Shown in pieces: positions 17,703 through 26,373 of a DNA stretch of 64,000 nt. The DNA is taken from contig OW818699.1 in NCBI GenBank assembly GCA_942493385.1, positions 2,294,001 through 2,358,000 of the forward strand. The letters are read 5' to 3'. Below the pieces are notes generated by a model. That model was not told where the DNA came from. It was given only the letters and a program-made list of their open reading frames with translations, and ran no database searches. Each line of letters opens with the position of its first letter. The stretch's first letter is position 1. The translations under genes and the position numbers were made by a program. The stretch comes from UBA8389 sp942493385 (GTDB lineage: Bacteria > Bacteroidota > Bacteroidia > Bacteroidales > UBA1402).

Positions 17703-18425
17703 CTATTCGGACATGAGCTCAAAAACATAGCCGATGCCCCGAACCGTCTTGATCCGAACATCCTCATCGTCCACCAAATATTTGCGCAAATTGTACAGAA
17801 ACACATCCAGGCTCTGACTGTTCATGAATTGATTGCCCTTCCAAACCTCATTCGCAATCATTTCCTTGGTCACCAACTGACCCTTGTTCTTGACCAGCAA
17901 CTCGAGCAGCGCCGATTCTGTCACCGAAAGTTCAAAGCGTTTGCTCTGTGATTCAAGTGTTTGTCTTTTGGAATCAAACTTATATCTGCCAAAAACATAT
18001 TGATTTTCACTGGCCGAAACCATAGGTTCAGCCACTGCAACAGCCGGTTTGGGCGCAGCACTGATACGTCGCATCAGCACCTGAATGTAGGCATCGAGTT
18101 CGGCCGGTAAAAAAGGTTTTTTGATGTAATTGTCGATGCCGATGCTGTAGGCTTCAACGATGGTCTTGGCTGACGAGACCCCAGTTTCGAGGATGATGGG
18201 AATATCCGGATTTTTTTGGCGAAGTATCTTTACCATTTCCAGGCCAGTCATTCCAGGCATTTCCACGTCCGAAACCACGACATCGGGCACGAATGAATCG
18301 AAAGCCAACAGCCCTGCTTTGGGGTTTTGGCACCACATTACTTCGTAATCACCAATCAATTCCATCCCCTCTTTGATGATGAATCCAAGGATGTCATCGT
18401 CCTCAACCAACAGTAGTTTTATCAT
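17703..18425 (-). CDS. OmpR-family response regulator
   Basis: A 240-residue regulator. The receiver domain (1-120) has acidic residues Glu8/Asp9/Asp10, phosphoacceptor Asp53, switch Thr81 and Lys103. The C-terminal winged helix (about 145-237) is of the OmpR/PhoB type, ending RIKTVRGIGYVFEL. It resembles RprY of Bacteroides. It follows its histidine kinase by 32 bp on the same strand and is the only response regulator in this region, although two kinases are present. Confidence 0.92.
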   Translation of the reverse strand: MIKLLLVEDDDILGFIIKEGMELIGDYEVMWCQNPKAGLLAFDSFVPDVVVSDVEMPGMTGLEMVKILRQKNPDIPIILETGVSSAKTIVEAYSIGIDNYIKKPFLPAELDAYIQVLMRRISAAPKPAVAVAEPMVSASENQYVFGRYKFDSKRQTLESQSKRFELSVTESALLELLVKNKGQLVTKEMIANEVWKGNQFMNSQSLDVFLYNLRKYLVDDEDVRIKTVRGIGYVFELMSE

Positions 18426-18457
18426 AGCAAGTACACCTTATATATATAGTAACTTTT

Positions 18458-19768
18458 TTAGAGCGGTAAATGAATGCAGAATTCTGTCCCGACGCCTTCC
18501 TGACTGGTCACCTCAATAGTACCCTTGTGGGCATGCACTACCTTGTTGACATAATTCAATCCGATGCCGAAACCGTCTATGCCTTTGCCTTGCACTTTGT
18601 TTCCACGTTCGAAACTATCGAAGATGTGTTTCAGTTCATTTTCTGCAATGCCGAAGCCGTTGTCTTTGAGACGGAACTCGAGCTTGTTGTCGGCCAGGCA
18701 TGCAAAGACCTCAATCTTGACTTCCTCTTCCGAATACTTCATGGCATTGTCAATGAGGTTGTTCAAAACGTTTTCCATGAGGAAGGGGTCGAAATTGCCC
18801 ATCAAATCTTCTGGTTCGCAAGACGAAGTCAACTCCACTTGTTTCCGGCGGAAGTTGTTGGACCGGTGTATCTCAACAATTTTATCTACAAAAGGCTTTA
18901 CTTCGGTAGGAGTGGGGTTGGTCGTAATTTTAGAATGCTCTGCCTTGGCCACCACCAAAATCCGGTCCACCGTACTCAACAACTTGGAGCTGGACTCCTT
19001 CATCATGCCGTAATACCGTTGCCTGGCTTCCGGCTTTTCCTCGAAAATCCCCGACGACAATTGGGACGAAGCCATGTAGATGCCGCTGATGGGTGTCTTC
19101 AGCTCGTGCGTCAATGCATGCGTGTATTCCTTGATGAAGTTTACGAACTTGGCTTCCTTCAACGTACTCCTTAATAAATAGATCAAAACCACACCTATTA
19201 TTATAACGAGTAAAATGGAAACGGCGATGATCATTTGGGCTTGCTGTAGAATGGAACGAAGCGGGTTGATCAAGGTTACCTTGGCATACTGGTCTTTAGT
19301 GATCTTGCCGAAGAAAGTAAACTTGTCTGGTTTAGCATATTCTTTATCTTTGGCGGATACCAACAAAATGGAATATTTTGGGGAGAAGCCAATTGACTTT
19401 GAAAGATTGGCTTTAAAAATGCTGTCAAGCTTTTCGATATTGCATGTTTTCCCCAATGTAATTAAGAAATCTTGAACAACACCAGAAAAATCGTCTGATT
19501 GATTCATTTGGCCCTTGCTTATAACTTGGCCTTTTTTAACGGGGTTTTCTGAGCCATTGGTAAAAACAGTTTTTAATTGTTTGCCAAAGACAAGTGTCAT
19601 GCGTTGTTTCAATTCAATTTCTATGGATGTTGTCAAACCTTTATTTGCTTTCTCCAATATATCATGCTCCATTAATACATAGGAGTTCTTAAACCAGGAA
19701 TATTGTAGAAACAATAACCCCAATATTCCTAAGACTGCGAAGATTCTGATGAATTTTGCTGTTTTCAT
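18458..19768 (-). CDS. Sensor histidine kinase (first of two flanking the peptide island)
   Basis: A 436-residue membrane kinase. TM1 is about 6-23, with a periplasmic sensor region of about 24-175, TM2 about 178-199, then a HisKA domain with His221 in LTHELKTPISG and an HATPase_c domain with DNAMKY, DNGFGI and GFGIGL boxes. It heads an operon with the response regulator. Its start is divergent from the peptide precursor gene and shares that intergenic region. It is similar in layout to the kinase at 24913-26277. Confidence 0.92.
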   Translation of the reverse strand: MKTAKFIRIFAVLGILGLLFLQYSWFKNSYVLMEHDILEKANKGLTTSIEIELKQRMTLVFGKQLKTVFTNGSENPVKKGQVISKGQMNQSDDFSGVVQDFLITLGKTCNIEKLDSIFKANLSKSIGFSPKYSILLVSAKDKEYAKPDKFTFFGKITKDQYAKVTLINPLRSILQQAQMIIAVSILLVIIIGVVLIYLLRSTLKEAKFVNFIKEYTHALTHELKTPISGIYMASSQLSSGIFEEKPEARQRYYGMMKESSSKLLSTVDRILVVAKAEHSKITTNPTPTEVKPFVDKIVEIHRSNNFRRKQVELTSSCEPEDLMGNFDPFLMENVLNNLIDNAMKYSEEEVKIEVFACLADNKLEFRLKDNGFGIAENELKHIFDSFERGNKVQGKGIDGFGIGLNYVNKVVHAHKGTIEVTSQEGVGTEFCIHLPL

Positions 19769-19856
19769 TAAGATTCAGATGAATTATTGCAAAGATATAA
19801 GAATCCATTAAGATTATACAAGGTTTCATTAAGGATATGCACCACCCCTTAATCTT
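19765..19856. promoter_or_regulatory. Candidate response-regulator boxes in the divergent region
   Basis: CATTAAGATT occurs at about 19766 and 19806 and CATTAAGGAT at about 19827. An inverted CCTTAATCTT lies at about 19847-19856, just upstream of the precursor -7 box. Direct repeats of this kind are typical OmpR/PhoB-family sites. The assignment to the neighbouring regulator is inference. Confidence 0.4.
19790..19797 (-). promoter_or_regulatory. Predicted -7 box of the kinase/regulator operon
   Basis: The minus strand reads TATCTTTG, 21 bp before the kinase ATG. A TTG trinucleotide lies about 22 bp further upstream on the minus strand. Confidence 0.5.
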
Positions 19857-19863
19857 ATTTTTG
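19856..19863 (+). promoter_or_regulatory. Predicted -7 box of the GG-leader peptide gene
   Basis: TATTTTTG fits TAnnTTTG and lies 46 bp before the precursor ATG at 19910. No TTTG was seen at -33, which suits an activator-dependent promoter. Confidence 0.5.
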
Positions 19864-19909
19864 TAAAAAATAAGATCAGCTATTTTATCACTTCTAAAAA
19901 CTCAGCATT

Positions 19910-20107
19910 ATGAAAACGAATTTAGTTAAGAAAGGTTCAGAAAAAAACATTGAAATGTTCCAAATGAGTAACGAAGAACTAACCACAATCAACGGTGGAG
20001 TTGCAGTTGTCGAATGGACAAAAGACGAAAATGGCGAATGGGTCATGGTTGTAGTAAACAGAAGCAGAAGCTTCAGTACTTTTCTCTCATTTTTCCATCG
20101 CAATTAA
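19910..20107 (+). CDS. GG-leader natural-product (RiPP) precursor peptide
   Basis: A 65-residue peptide. Residues 1-30 form a charged leader ending in LTTINGG (24-30), the double-glycine cleavage signal seen in Bacteroidales GG-type precursors (the TIGR04149-like class). Cleavage after Gly30 would release a 35-residue core with no cysteine, two Trp, and a C-terminal stretch rich in Arg, Ser and Phe. A lack of Cys rules out lanthionine or sactionine rings. Genes for a SPASM maturase, a C39 exporter and an HlyD adaptor follow on the same strand. The modification and the activity are unknown. Confidence 0.78.
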   Translation: MKTNLVKKGSEKNIEMFQMSNEELTTINGGVAVVEWTKDENGEWVMVVVNRSRSFSTFLSFFHRN

Positions 20108-20165
20108 TTTTTTTTGTAGTTCTACAAACTACCTCATAATTAAATATTTGCATAAAAAAATAAAC

Positions 20166-20339
20166 ATGTCAAACCTCATTCTCAATCAAAAAGAAATTTT
20201 CCGCGCAGAGCGGTTGTTCTCGGAGCGAGTATCCGGTCCCATTTCAACGAATGCGTTTTACCAAGCCGATGGCGACTTCAGTCGTTCCATTTCCAGGCTG
20301 GTTAGCGACACGAAGAAATACCGGGTAGTGCGTCTATGA
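20166..20339 (+). CDS. Small ORF of unknown function in the peptide island
   Basis: A 57-residue ORF starting at ATG 20166 (an in-frame ATG at 20148 is also possible). Its stop overlaps the ATG of the SPASM gene by 4 bp, indicating coupled translation. There is no GG motif and no Cys. The C-terminal half (about 26-57, FYQADGDFS then KYRVVRL) faintly resembles the N-terminus of ATP-grasp maturases that normally accompany this SPASM type, so it could be a relic of that gene; this is a weak resemblance. It might instead be a second peptide or a small partner protein. Confidence 0.5.
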   Translation: MSNLILNQKEIFRAERLFSERVSGPISTNAFYQADGDFSRSISRLVSDTKKYRVVRL

Positions 20340-21337
20340 ACAAATATTTCCACCTGTTTTCTTGTTGCATACCGGTTAAAGGAGCCCGTAAAGCTGTGAT
20401 CTGTGATCTGCAGCGCAACATCATACAACCCATCCCGATGCCTTTATACGAGATGCTAGTGCTGGATGATACCAAGAAAACGAAATCGGTGGAAGAAATC
20501 ACACTGCAATATGGTCTGAAAGACAAGCAGTTAGTAGAAGAATATCTAACCTTTCTATATCACAACCAGTTTGGTTACACCACAGACAGTCCTGTCAGTG
20601 CACTGCATCTAAATCTGGACGAATACGATGAGAGCCGAAGTATTACAAACGCGATTGTAGATTACGACGCCAACTCCCATCATTCACTTAAAGACATTGC
20701 CCAACAATTGAATGCATTAAGTTGCTTGGCACTGGAAATTCGTTTTTACTATCCTGTTTCTAGCGAGAAACTGGAGACTGAGTTGAAAAATCTGCAGAAT
20801 ACCTCCATTAAGACACTCGAGATCCTGGTGGAATATACTACAGACTTTGAACTTGATAAAATACTAGATCTTAAAAACACTTATCCGATTTTGCGAAAAA
20901 TCACAATAAGTAATTCCTGTGAGAACACGGTATATCACCGTGAAGAGTTAACAATTATCTATACCTGCGACGTTATTCGCGATGAACGGTGTTGCGGGGT
21001 GACCAATGAGTTTTATTGTATAGCTGAGACGAAACTTTTTATTGAATCTGTACATTTCAACAGCTGTCTGAACAAGAAGATCGCGGTTGATAAGCAAGGT
21101 TTCATCCGAAATTGCCCGTCAATGAGCAATCATTACGGGCACATTTCGGTGAAATCATTGGCTGAAGCAGTCAGAAATGAAAGCTTCCGCAAGGTTTGGA
21201 CCATCAATAAGGATCAGATAGAAGTCTGTTCCGACTGTGAACTTCGTTATGTATGTCAGGATTGTAGAGCCTACATAGCCGACGAAAAGAACATTTACTC
21301 CAAACCCATCAAATGCAAATACGATCCCTATCAATAG
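20336..21337 (+). CDS. SPASM-domain peptide maturase without radical SAM motif (grasp-with-spasm GwsS type)
   Basis: A 333-residue protein. No CxxxCxxC motif occurs in the N-terminal or central part, so it cannot bind the radical SAM cluster in the usual way. The C-terminal SPASM region is intact: Cys244, Cys260, Cys298, Cys301, Cys307, Cys310 and Cys327, with CELRYVCQDCRAY and a final SKPIKCKYDPY as in the 'grasp-with-spasm' SPASM proteins. Those act with an ATP-grasp ligase, which is not found here. It overlaps the preceding small ORF by 4 bp. The likely role is precursor recognition or maturation. Confidence 0.75.
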   Translation: MNKYFHLFSCCIPVKGARKAVICDLQRNIIQPIPMPLYEMLVLDDTKKTKSVEEITLQYGLKDKQLVEEYLTFLYHNQFGYTTDSPVSALHLNLDEYDESRSITNAIVDYDANSHHSLKDIAQQLNALSCLALEIRFYYPVSSEKLETELKNLQNTSIKTLEILVEYTTDFELDKILDLKNTYPILRKITISNSCENTVYHREELTIIYTCDVIRDERCCGVTNEFYCIAETKLFIESVHFNSCLNKKIAVDKQGFIRNCPSMSNHYGHISVKSLAEAVRNESFRKVWTINKDQIEVCSDCELRYVCQDCRAYIADEKNIYSKPIKCKYDPYQ

Positions 21338-21357
21338 ATGGAGGTCGTTTTTTTTTG

Positions 21358-21365
21358 TATATTTG
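21358..21365 (+). promoter_or_regulatory. Predicted -7 box of the exporter operon
   Basis: TATATTTG fits TAnnTTTG and lies 48 bp before the ABC exporter ATG. It could uncouple export genes from precursor expression. Confidence 0.45.
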
Positions 21366-21413
21366 CTTTTGAACGGCCTATTCCAATCTTGTCTTAACCT
21401 GAACTGAATCTTA

Positions 21414-23621
21414 ATGAAATCTTTCCCACACTTTACGCAATTGGATGCCATGGACTGTGGCCCAACCTGCTTGCGCATGATCGCAAAATTTTATGGGAAA
21501 AGCTATTCACTTCAAAATCTGCGTAATAGAAGCTTTATCACCAAGACTGGTGTTAATTTATTAGGTTTAAGCCAGGCTGCCGAATCCATCGGCTTCCGTA
21601 CCTCCGGTGTTAAGATTACTTTTAACCAATTGGCCAACGATGTGGCACTGCCTTGCATCGTTCATTGGAACGCCAATCACTTCGTGGTTTGTCACGACAT
21701 TCGTAAAAGCCGCAAGCACGGTACCACCGTTTCCATTGCCGACCCTGGCAGTGGATTAGTCACCTTAACAGAAACTGAATTCCGAAAATCCTGGGAAAAT
21801 TCCATAAGGGATGGCCAGGGCGTTGGCGTCGCTTTGTTGCTCCAACCAGGTCCCGATTTTGGAAACGTAGACGACGAACCCGAAAAGGGTACCCGCAGCA
21901 TGTCCTTCTTTTTAAAATACCTGAGCCCTTACCGCAAACAAATCACCCAGATTGTGATCAGCATGATCACCATCAGTTTGTTGCAACTCATTTTCCCCTT
22001 TCTCACTCAATCGCTGGTGGATGTGGGTGTGCGTGACGGAAACATCGGCTTTATTCAATTGGTTCTCTTGGCACAAGCCGCAATCTTCCTAGCCAGACTT
22101 TCTGTAGAATATATAAGGAGTTGGATTTTGCTCCACATGAATACCCGCATCAACATTGCGCTCATTTCAGACTTCCTTATCAAACTGATGAAACTACCCT
22201 TACGGTATTTCGACTCGAAGAATGTGGGCGATATCATGCAACGCATTGGCGACCACAAACGCATCGAGGACTTTCTCACCGGCAATTCCATCTCGACGCT
22301 TTTCTCCTTCATTAATTTTTTCCTATTCGCCTTTGTTTTAGGATATTACAACCTGACCATCCTACTCATCTTTCTGCTCGGTAACGCTCTTTACGTTTTG
22401 TGGGTACTGTTCTTTATGAAGTACCGCCGTTCGCTCGACTTCAAACGCTTCGAACAGTCTGCCAAAGAGCAAAGCAATGTAATTCAGATCATTACTGGCA
22501 TGCAAGACATCAAACTCAACAACTGCGAACGTCAAAAACGCTGGGGTTGGGAGCGCATTCAGGTGAAACTCTTTAAAATAAGCATCAAAAGCCTTGCCAT
22601 CGGGCAGTTTCAACAAGTCGGCTCTGTATTTTTTAATCAGACCACCAACCTGCTCATCACCTTTTTAGCTGCACAAGGCGTCGTAAATGGCAGCATCACC
22701 CTGGGTATGATGCTTTCCATTACCTACATTATTGGACAACTCAATGCACCTGTCGATCAGTTCATTGGATTTGCCCAAAGTTTTCAGGACGCCAAACTAA
22801 GTTTGGAACGACTCAACGAAATCCATGGTAAAGAAGACGAAGAGCAAACGCTATCCACAAAACTGAACGAACTGCCCGATAAACGGAGCTTGGAAGTAAA
22901 CAACCTGTGCTTCAGTTACGATGGCTCCGATTTTCATTTTGTGCTGAACGACCTGAATCTAAGCATTCCAGAAAGCAAGGTTACTGCCATTGTCGGTGCC
23001 AGTGGAAGCGGCAAGACAACACTAGTCAAACTCTTGCTCGGTTTTTACGAACCAAACCGTGGTACCATCAAGGTAGGCAGTACACCGCTGAATACGCTCA
23101 ATCCACACCTCTGGCGCAGTAAAACAGGTTCGGTACTTCAAGACGGATTCCTGTTTTCCGATTCAATCGCCAACAACATTGCCATCGGTGAGGACGATCC
23201 CGACAAGGATCAGTTGCGCTATGCAGCTACCGTGGCCAACATCCGGGAATTCATCGACAGCCTGCCCATGGGTTATAACACCAAAATTGGCATGGAAGGC
23301 ATGGGGCTCAGCCAAGGCCAGAAGCAACGCATCCTCATTGCCAGAGCCGTCTACAAAAACCCCGAATACTTGTTTTTTGACGAAGCCACCAATGCCCTGG
23401 ACGCCAACAACGAAAAAGTCATTTTGGAACAACTTCATACCTTCTATAAAGGCAAGACAGCCATCGTAGTTGCGCACCGTCTCAGTACCGTTCGCGATGC
23501 CGACCAGATTGTCGTACTCGATCAGGGTAAAATCGCAGAAGTGGGCACTCATCAGGAACTCACCGATAAACATGGCATCTATTACCATCTGGTAAAGAAC
23601 CAATTGGAGTTGGGAAATTAA
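21414..23621 (+). CDS. Peptidase-containing (C39) ABC exporter for GG-leader peptides
   Basis: A 735-residue fusion in the order expected for bacteriocin exporters. The C39 peptidase (about 1-135) has catalytic Cys15 in MDCGPTC, His89 in NANHFVV and Asp110 in IADP. The six-helix membrane domain spans about 165-460 and the ATPase about 490-730, with Walker A GASGSGKT, signature LSQGQKQR and Walker B LFFDEATNALD. It cleaves the leader after Gly-Gly while exporting the core across the inner membrane. It lies 76 bp after the SPASM gene and 6 bp before the HlyD gene. Confidence 0.95.
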   Translation: MKSFPHFTQLDAMDCGPTCLRMIAKFYGKSYSLQNLRNRSFITKTGVNLLGLSQAAESIGFRTSGVKITFNQLANDVALPCIVHWNANHFVVCHDIRKSRKHGTTVSIADPGSGLVTLTETEFRKSWENSIRDGQGVGVALLLQPGPDFGNVDDEPEKGTRSMSFFLKYLSPYRKQITQIVISMITISLLQLIFPFLTQSLVDVGVRDGNIGFIQLVLLAQAAIFLARLSVEYIRSWILLHMNTRINIALISDFLIKLMKLPLRYFDSKNVGDIMQRIGDHKRIEDFLTGNSISTLFSFINFFLFAFVLGYYNLTILLIFLLGNALYVLWVLFFMKYRRSLDFKRFEQSAKEQSNVIQIITGMQDIKLNNCERQKRWGWERIQVKLFKISIKSLAIGQFQQVGSVFFNQTTNLLITFLAAQGVVNGSITLGMMLSITYIIGQLNAPVDQFIGFAQSFQDAKLSLERLNEIHGKEDEEQTLSTKLNELPDKRSLEVNNLCFSYDGSDFHFVLNDLNLSIPESKVTAIVGASGSGKTTLVKLLLGFYEPNRGTIKVGSTPLNTLNPHLWRSKTGSVLQDGFLFSDSIANNIAIGEDDPDKDQLRYAATVANIREFIDSLPMGYNTKIGMEGMGLSQGQKQRILIARAVYKNPEYLFFDEATNALDANNEKVILEQLHTFYKGKTAIVVAHRLSTVRDADQIVVLDQGKIAEVGTHQELTDKHGIYYHLVKNQLELGN

Positions 23622-23627
23622 AAAAAG

Positions 23628-24941
23628 ATGAAAACCATGCAGGATAACGAGAAAGATATTGAACTTCGCAGCGAAGACGTACAGGATGTCATGGGCAATG
23701 TGCCTCCTGCCATTCTACGGTGGGGCATCACGGTGATTTCCATGGTCTTTTTGCTGTTACTTGTTGGAAGTTTTGTCTTCAAATACCCAGATACCATTTC
23801 TGGTAAAGTGACTCTGACCACCGAGGTGCCACCAGCCAACATTCTTGCTAGGGCTTCGGGCAAACTCGACGAATTGTATGTTGCCAACAATCAAAAAGTT
23901 AAGGCAGGAGCGATGCTGGCTGTTATTCAGAACCCAGCAAACACGGCCGATGTCCAACTACTAAAAGACCGCCTCAATCGCTGGAACAGCGATATACCCA
24001 ACGCTTCTGTCGCACGCAACTTATTGGATAACAAGTCCTTGTCGCTTGGAAGCGTTCAGTTGGCCTATACCGAATTCCAACAAACCCTTACCGCATACCT
24101 ACGCTTCCAATCTTTGCAGTACCACCCACGCAAATTGCAACTTCAAGAACGAAAAGTCAGTGAGCAGGAAATCAATCTGGGTGAAATGAAGCGACGCTCC
24201 GTCCTATTGCAACAGCAAGTGTCGAGCACCCAGGAAATATGGAAGCGCGATTCCATGCTCAATCGCAAAGGCTTGATGTCTGACGAAGAGTACGAACTTT
24301 CCCGCAACAAGATGCTTCAAAACCAACAGTCGTACAGTGCCTTGCTATCGGAAATAAAGATGGCCGAAATGGACATCAATACCAGTGAGGGTAACTTATT
24401 GGACCTTCGTAAGGACTTTGTGGACAACGAAAGCATTTATCTGTTGCAATTGCGCACTGCAACCGAACAACTTCGCACGGAATTGAATTCATGGGAACGC
24501 AACTACCTGTTGGTCAGCCCTATCGATGGTACAGTGAATCTGATGGGATATTGGAGCAACAATCAAAACGTCGAAGTGGGTAAAATCGTATTTTCCGTGA
24601 TTCCAACCATCAAAACCATGCCTGTCTGCACAATGCTGTTACCAGCTCTGGGCTCAGGTAAAGTGGCTGTGGGACAACGCGCCAACGTCCGCTTGACGAA
24701 CTTCCCCGATCAAGAATTCGGTTACCTGGAGGGTAGGGTAGAGCACGTTTCCGACACCCCCGATCCCGAAGGCCAATACGTCGTCGAAATCCGCTTTCCA
24801 AAAGGCCTTGTCACCAATTACGGCGTTCAATTGCCCATTGCCAGGCAGATGCAAGGCAGTGCCGAAATCATCACCGAAGACATCCGGCTCATCGTCCGCT
24901 TCTTCAACCCCATCAAAAAAATTCTAAAGAAGTATACTTGA
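23628..24941 (+). CDS. HlyD-family periplasmic adaptor subunit
   Basis: A 437-residue membrane-fusion protein. A cytosolic N-terminus is followed by one TM helix (about 30-51), a lipoyl-like half motif, a long alpha-hairpin coiled coil (about 160-290) and the beta-barrel domain with LLVSPIDGTVNL. It links the C39 exporter to an outer-membrane channel; no TolC-like gene is nearby. Its last 29 bp overlap the 3' end of the convergent histidine kinase gene. Confidence 0.9.
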   Translation: MKTMQDNEKDIELRSEDVQDVMGNVPPAILRWGITVISMVFLLLLVGSFVFKYPDTISGKVTLTTEVPPANILARASGKLDELYVANNQKVKAGAMLAVIQNPANTADVQLLKDRLNRWNSDIPNASVARNLLDNKSLSLGSVQLAYTEFQQTLTAYLRFQSLQYHPRKLQLQERKVSEQEINLGEMKRRSVLLQQQVSSTQEIWKRDSMLNRKGLMSDEEYELSRNKMLQNQQSYSALLSEIKMAEMDINTSEGNLLDLRKDFVDNESIYLLQLRTATEQLRTELNSWERNYLLVSPIDGTVNLMGYWSNNQNVEVGKIVFSVIPTIKTMPVCTMLLPALGSGKVAVGQRANVRLTNFPDQEFGYLEGRVEHVSDTPDPEGQYVVEIRFPKGLVTNYGVQLPIARQMQGSAEIITEDIRLIVRFFNPIKKILKKYT

Positions 24942-26277
24942 TCGTGAAGGTTGTACCCTTTCCGACTTCACTCTGAACCGTTATTTTACCGCCGTGAGCT
25001 TTAACTGCTCGCTCTACAAAATGCAAACCAATTCCAAATCCTGGGAAATTGCTGTTTTTGTTGGCAGAACCACGCTCAAACAAATCGAAGATGCGCTTTT
25101 GGTCCTCGGCTTTCATTCCCATTCCATTGTCCCGGATGCTGAAAACAACGTTGTTGTCCACCTTCGTACAGCGAATCTCGATCAATGCTTCCTGCGGCGT
25201 ATATTTGATGGCATTCTCCAATAGATTGCACATCACATTCTCCATCAAGCCAATATCCATCCTGCATTTGAAATCCGTAGGTTCATAAATTGTTTCGATG
25301 ACTACCGTCTTGGGGTTGTAATTCCGCATCCGGTACATTTGTACGGTCCGTTCCATGAATTCCCGAATCTGAATTTCAATCAAATTAACAGGCAATTCCA
25401 TCTGTTCACTCTTTGCCATATACAGAATGTTGTCCAGATTGAGCAGAATTTTCTTTGTCAGACTATCGCCTTCTACCAAATATTTGTCTTGCGATTCCAC
25501 TACTGAAGTTCCTTTCTTTTGGTACATCTTGAAGATCATTTGAATGCCTGAAACTGGTATTTTTAAGTCGTGAGTCATCATGCGAGTGTAATCAATAATG
25601 AAATTGGAGAACTTACGCTCTCGTTGCATGTTTAGGAGTTGAAAAATGAGAATCCAGCCAATAAGAAGCACCAATAATATGGAGAAAATCATTATAAAGG
25701 TACCCTTCCTTAAAAATTCAGTTATTGGTGATTCAAAGACCACAGCTACATAAGATTTATATCCAATTTGTTGGTAAATCGTGTCTTTTCCTTTGCCAAT
25801 TGCTATCCTGTTGTAATTTTTTACTTCCAGACTATCTAAATCCAAACTCTGTCTAACAACTTTGATTGAATGTTCTGGGATATAACCGAATTTATCATTT
25901 AAAGCTGGATTTAACTGCTTATGAATCAAACTATCACTTATGGGTTTATTCGTTAAAAATAATCCTTCTTCCAATACAAGTAATAATTCTTTTGTATTGT
26001 TGGCTACATGTTTTGAAGGCATTTTTGTAACCTTTTTTGGTACAACTTCTCCAACACCTTCATTAACGACTCTTATTCCTCTGGATGTACTATCAAGTTG
26101 ATAGATAATGGCTCTTTCAATTGAATTCCTTACACACTCATCCGCCTTCCCCATCATATCCATCTCCACCGCCCTATACGCATTCCCCCACCAAACCCAC
26201 TGCAGCGCCAGCAAGCAAATTATCCCCACAATAGACACCAAACGCATAATACTGGAAGCAGAAGTTCTTTTTTTCAT
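24913..26277 (-). CDS. Sensor histidine kinase without adjacent regulator
   Basis: A 454-residue membrane kinase: TM1 about 11-30, a sensor region of about 31-190, TM2 about 195-215, HisKA with His236 in MTHDLKIPVSG, and HATPase_c with ENAIKYTP, DNGMGM and GFGIGL. Its organisation matches the kinase at 18458-19768, suggesting a duplicated or paralogous sensor. No response regulator lies next to it, so it may signal through the regulator at 17703-18425. Its 3' end overlaps the HlyD gene tail-to-tail by 29 bp. Confidence 0.9.
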   Translation of the reverse strand: MKKRTSASSIMRLVSIVGIICLLALQWVWWGNAYRAVEMDMMGKADECVRNSIERAIIYQLDSTSRGIRVVNEGVGEVVPKKVTKMPSKHVANNTKELLLVLEEGLFLTNKPISDSLIHKQLNPALNDKFGYIPEHSIKVVRQSLDLDSLEVKNYNRIAIGKGKDTIYQQIGYKSYVAVVFESPITEFLRKGTFIMIFSILLVLLIGWILIFQLLNMQRERKFSNFIIDYTRMMTHDLKIPVSGIQMIFKMYQKKGTSVVESQDKYLVEGDSLTKKILLNLDNILYMAKSEQMELPVNLIEIQIREFMERTVQMYRMRNYNPKTVVIETIYEPTDFKCRMDIGLMENVMCNLLENAIKYTPQEALIEIRCTKVDNNVVFSIRDNGMGMKAEDQKRIFDLFERGSANKNSNFPGFGIGLHFVERAVKAHGGKITVQSEVGKGTTFTIKYTSLEFF

Positions 26278-26341
26278 TCAACTCAAAATTTATGTGGACC
26301 CGAAGGTACGACATTGTAACAAACACACCAAGGTTTTTTCC

Positions 26342-26349
26342 TATCTTTG
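26342..26349 (+). promoter_or_regulatory. Predicted -7 box of the upxY-like gene
   Basis: TATCTTTG, 24 bp before the ATG at 26374. This excludes the alternative TTG start at 26347, which lies inside the box. Confidence 0.6.
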
Positions 26350-26373
26350 CAGCCAACAACCCTACCACAGAAA

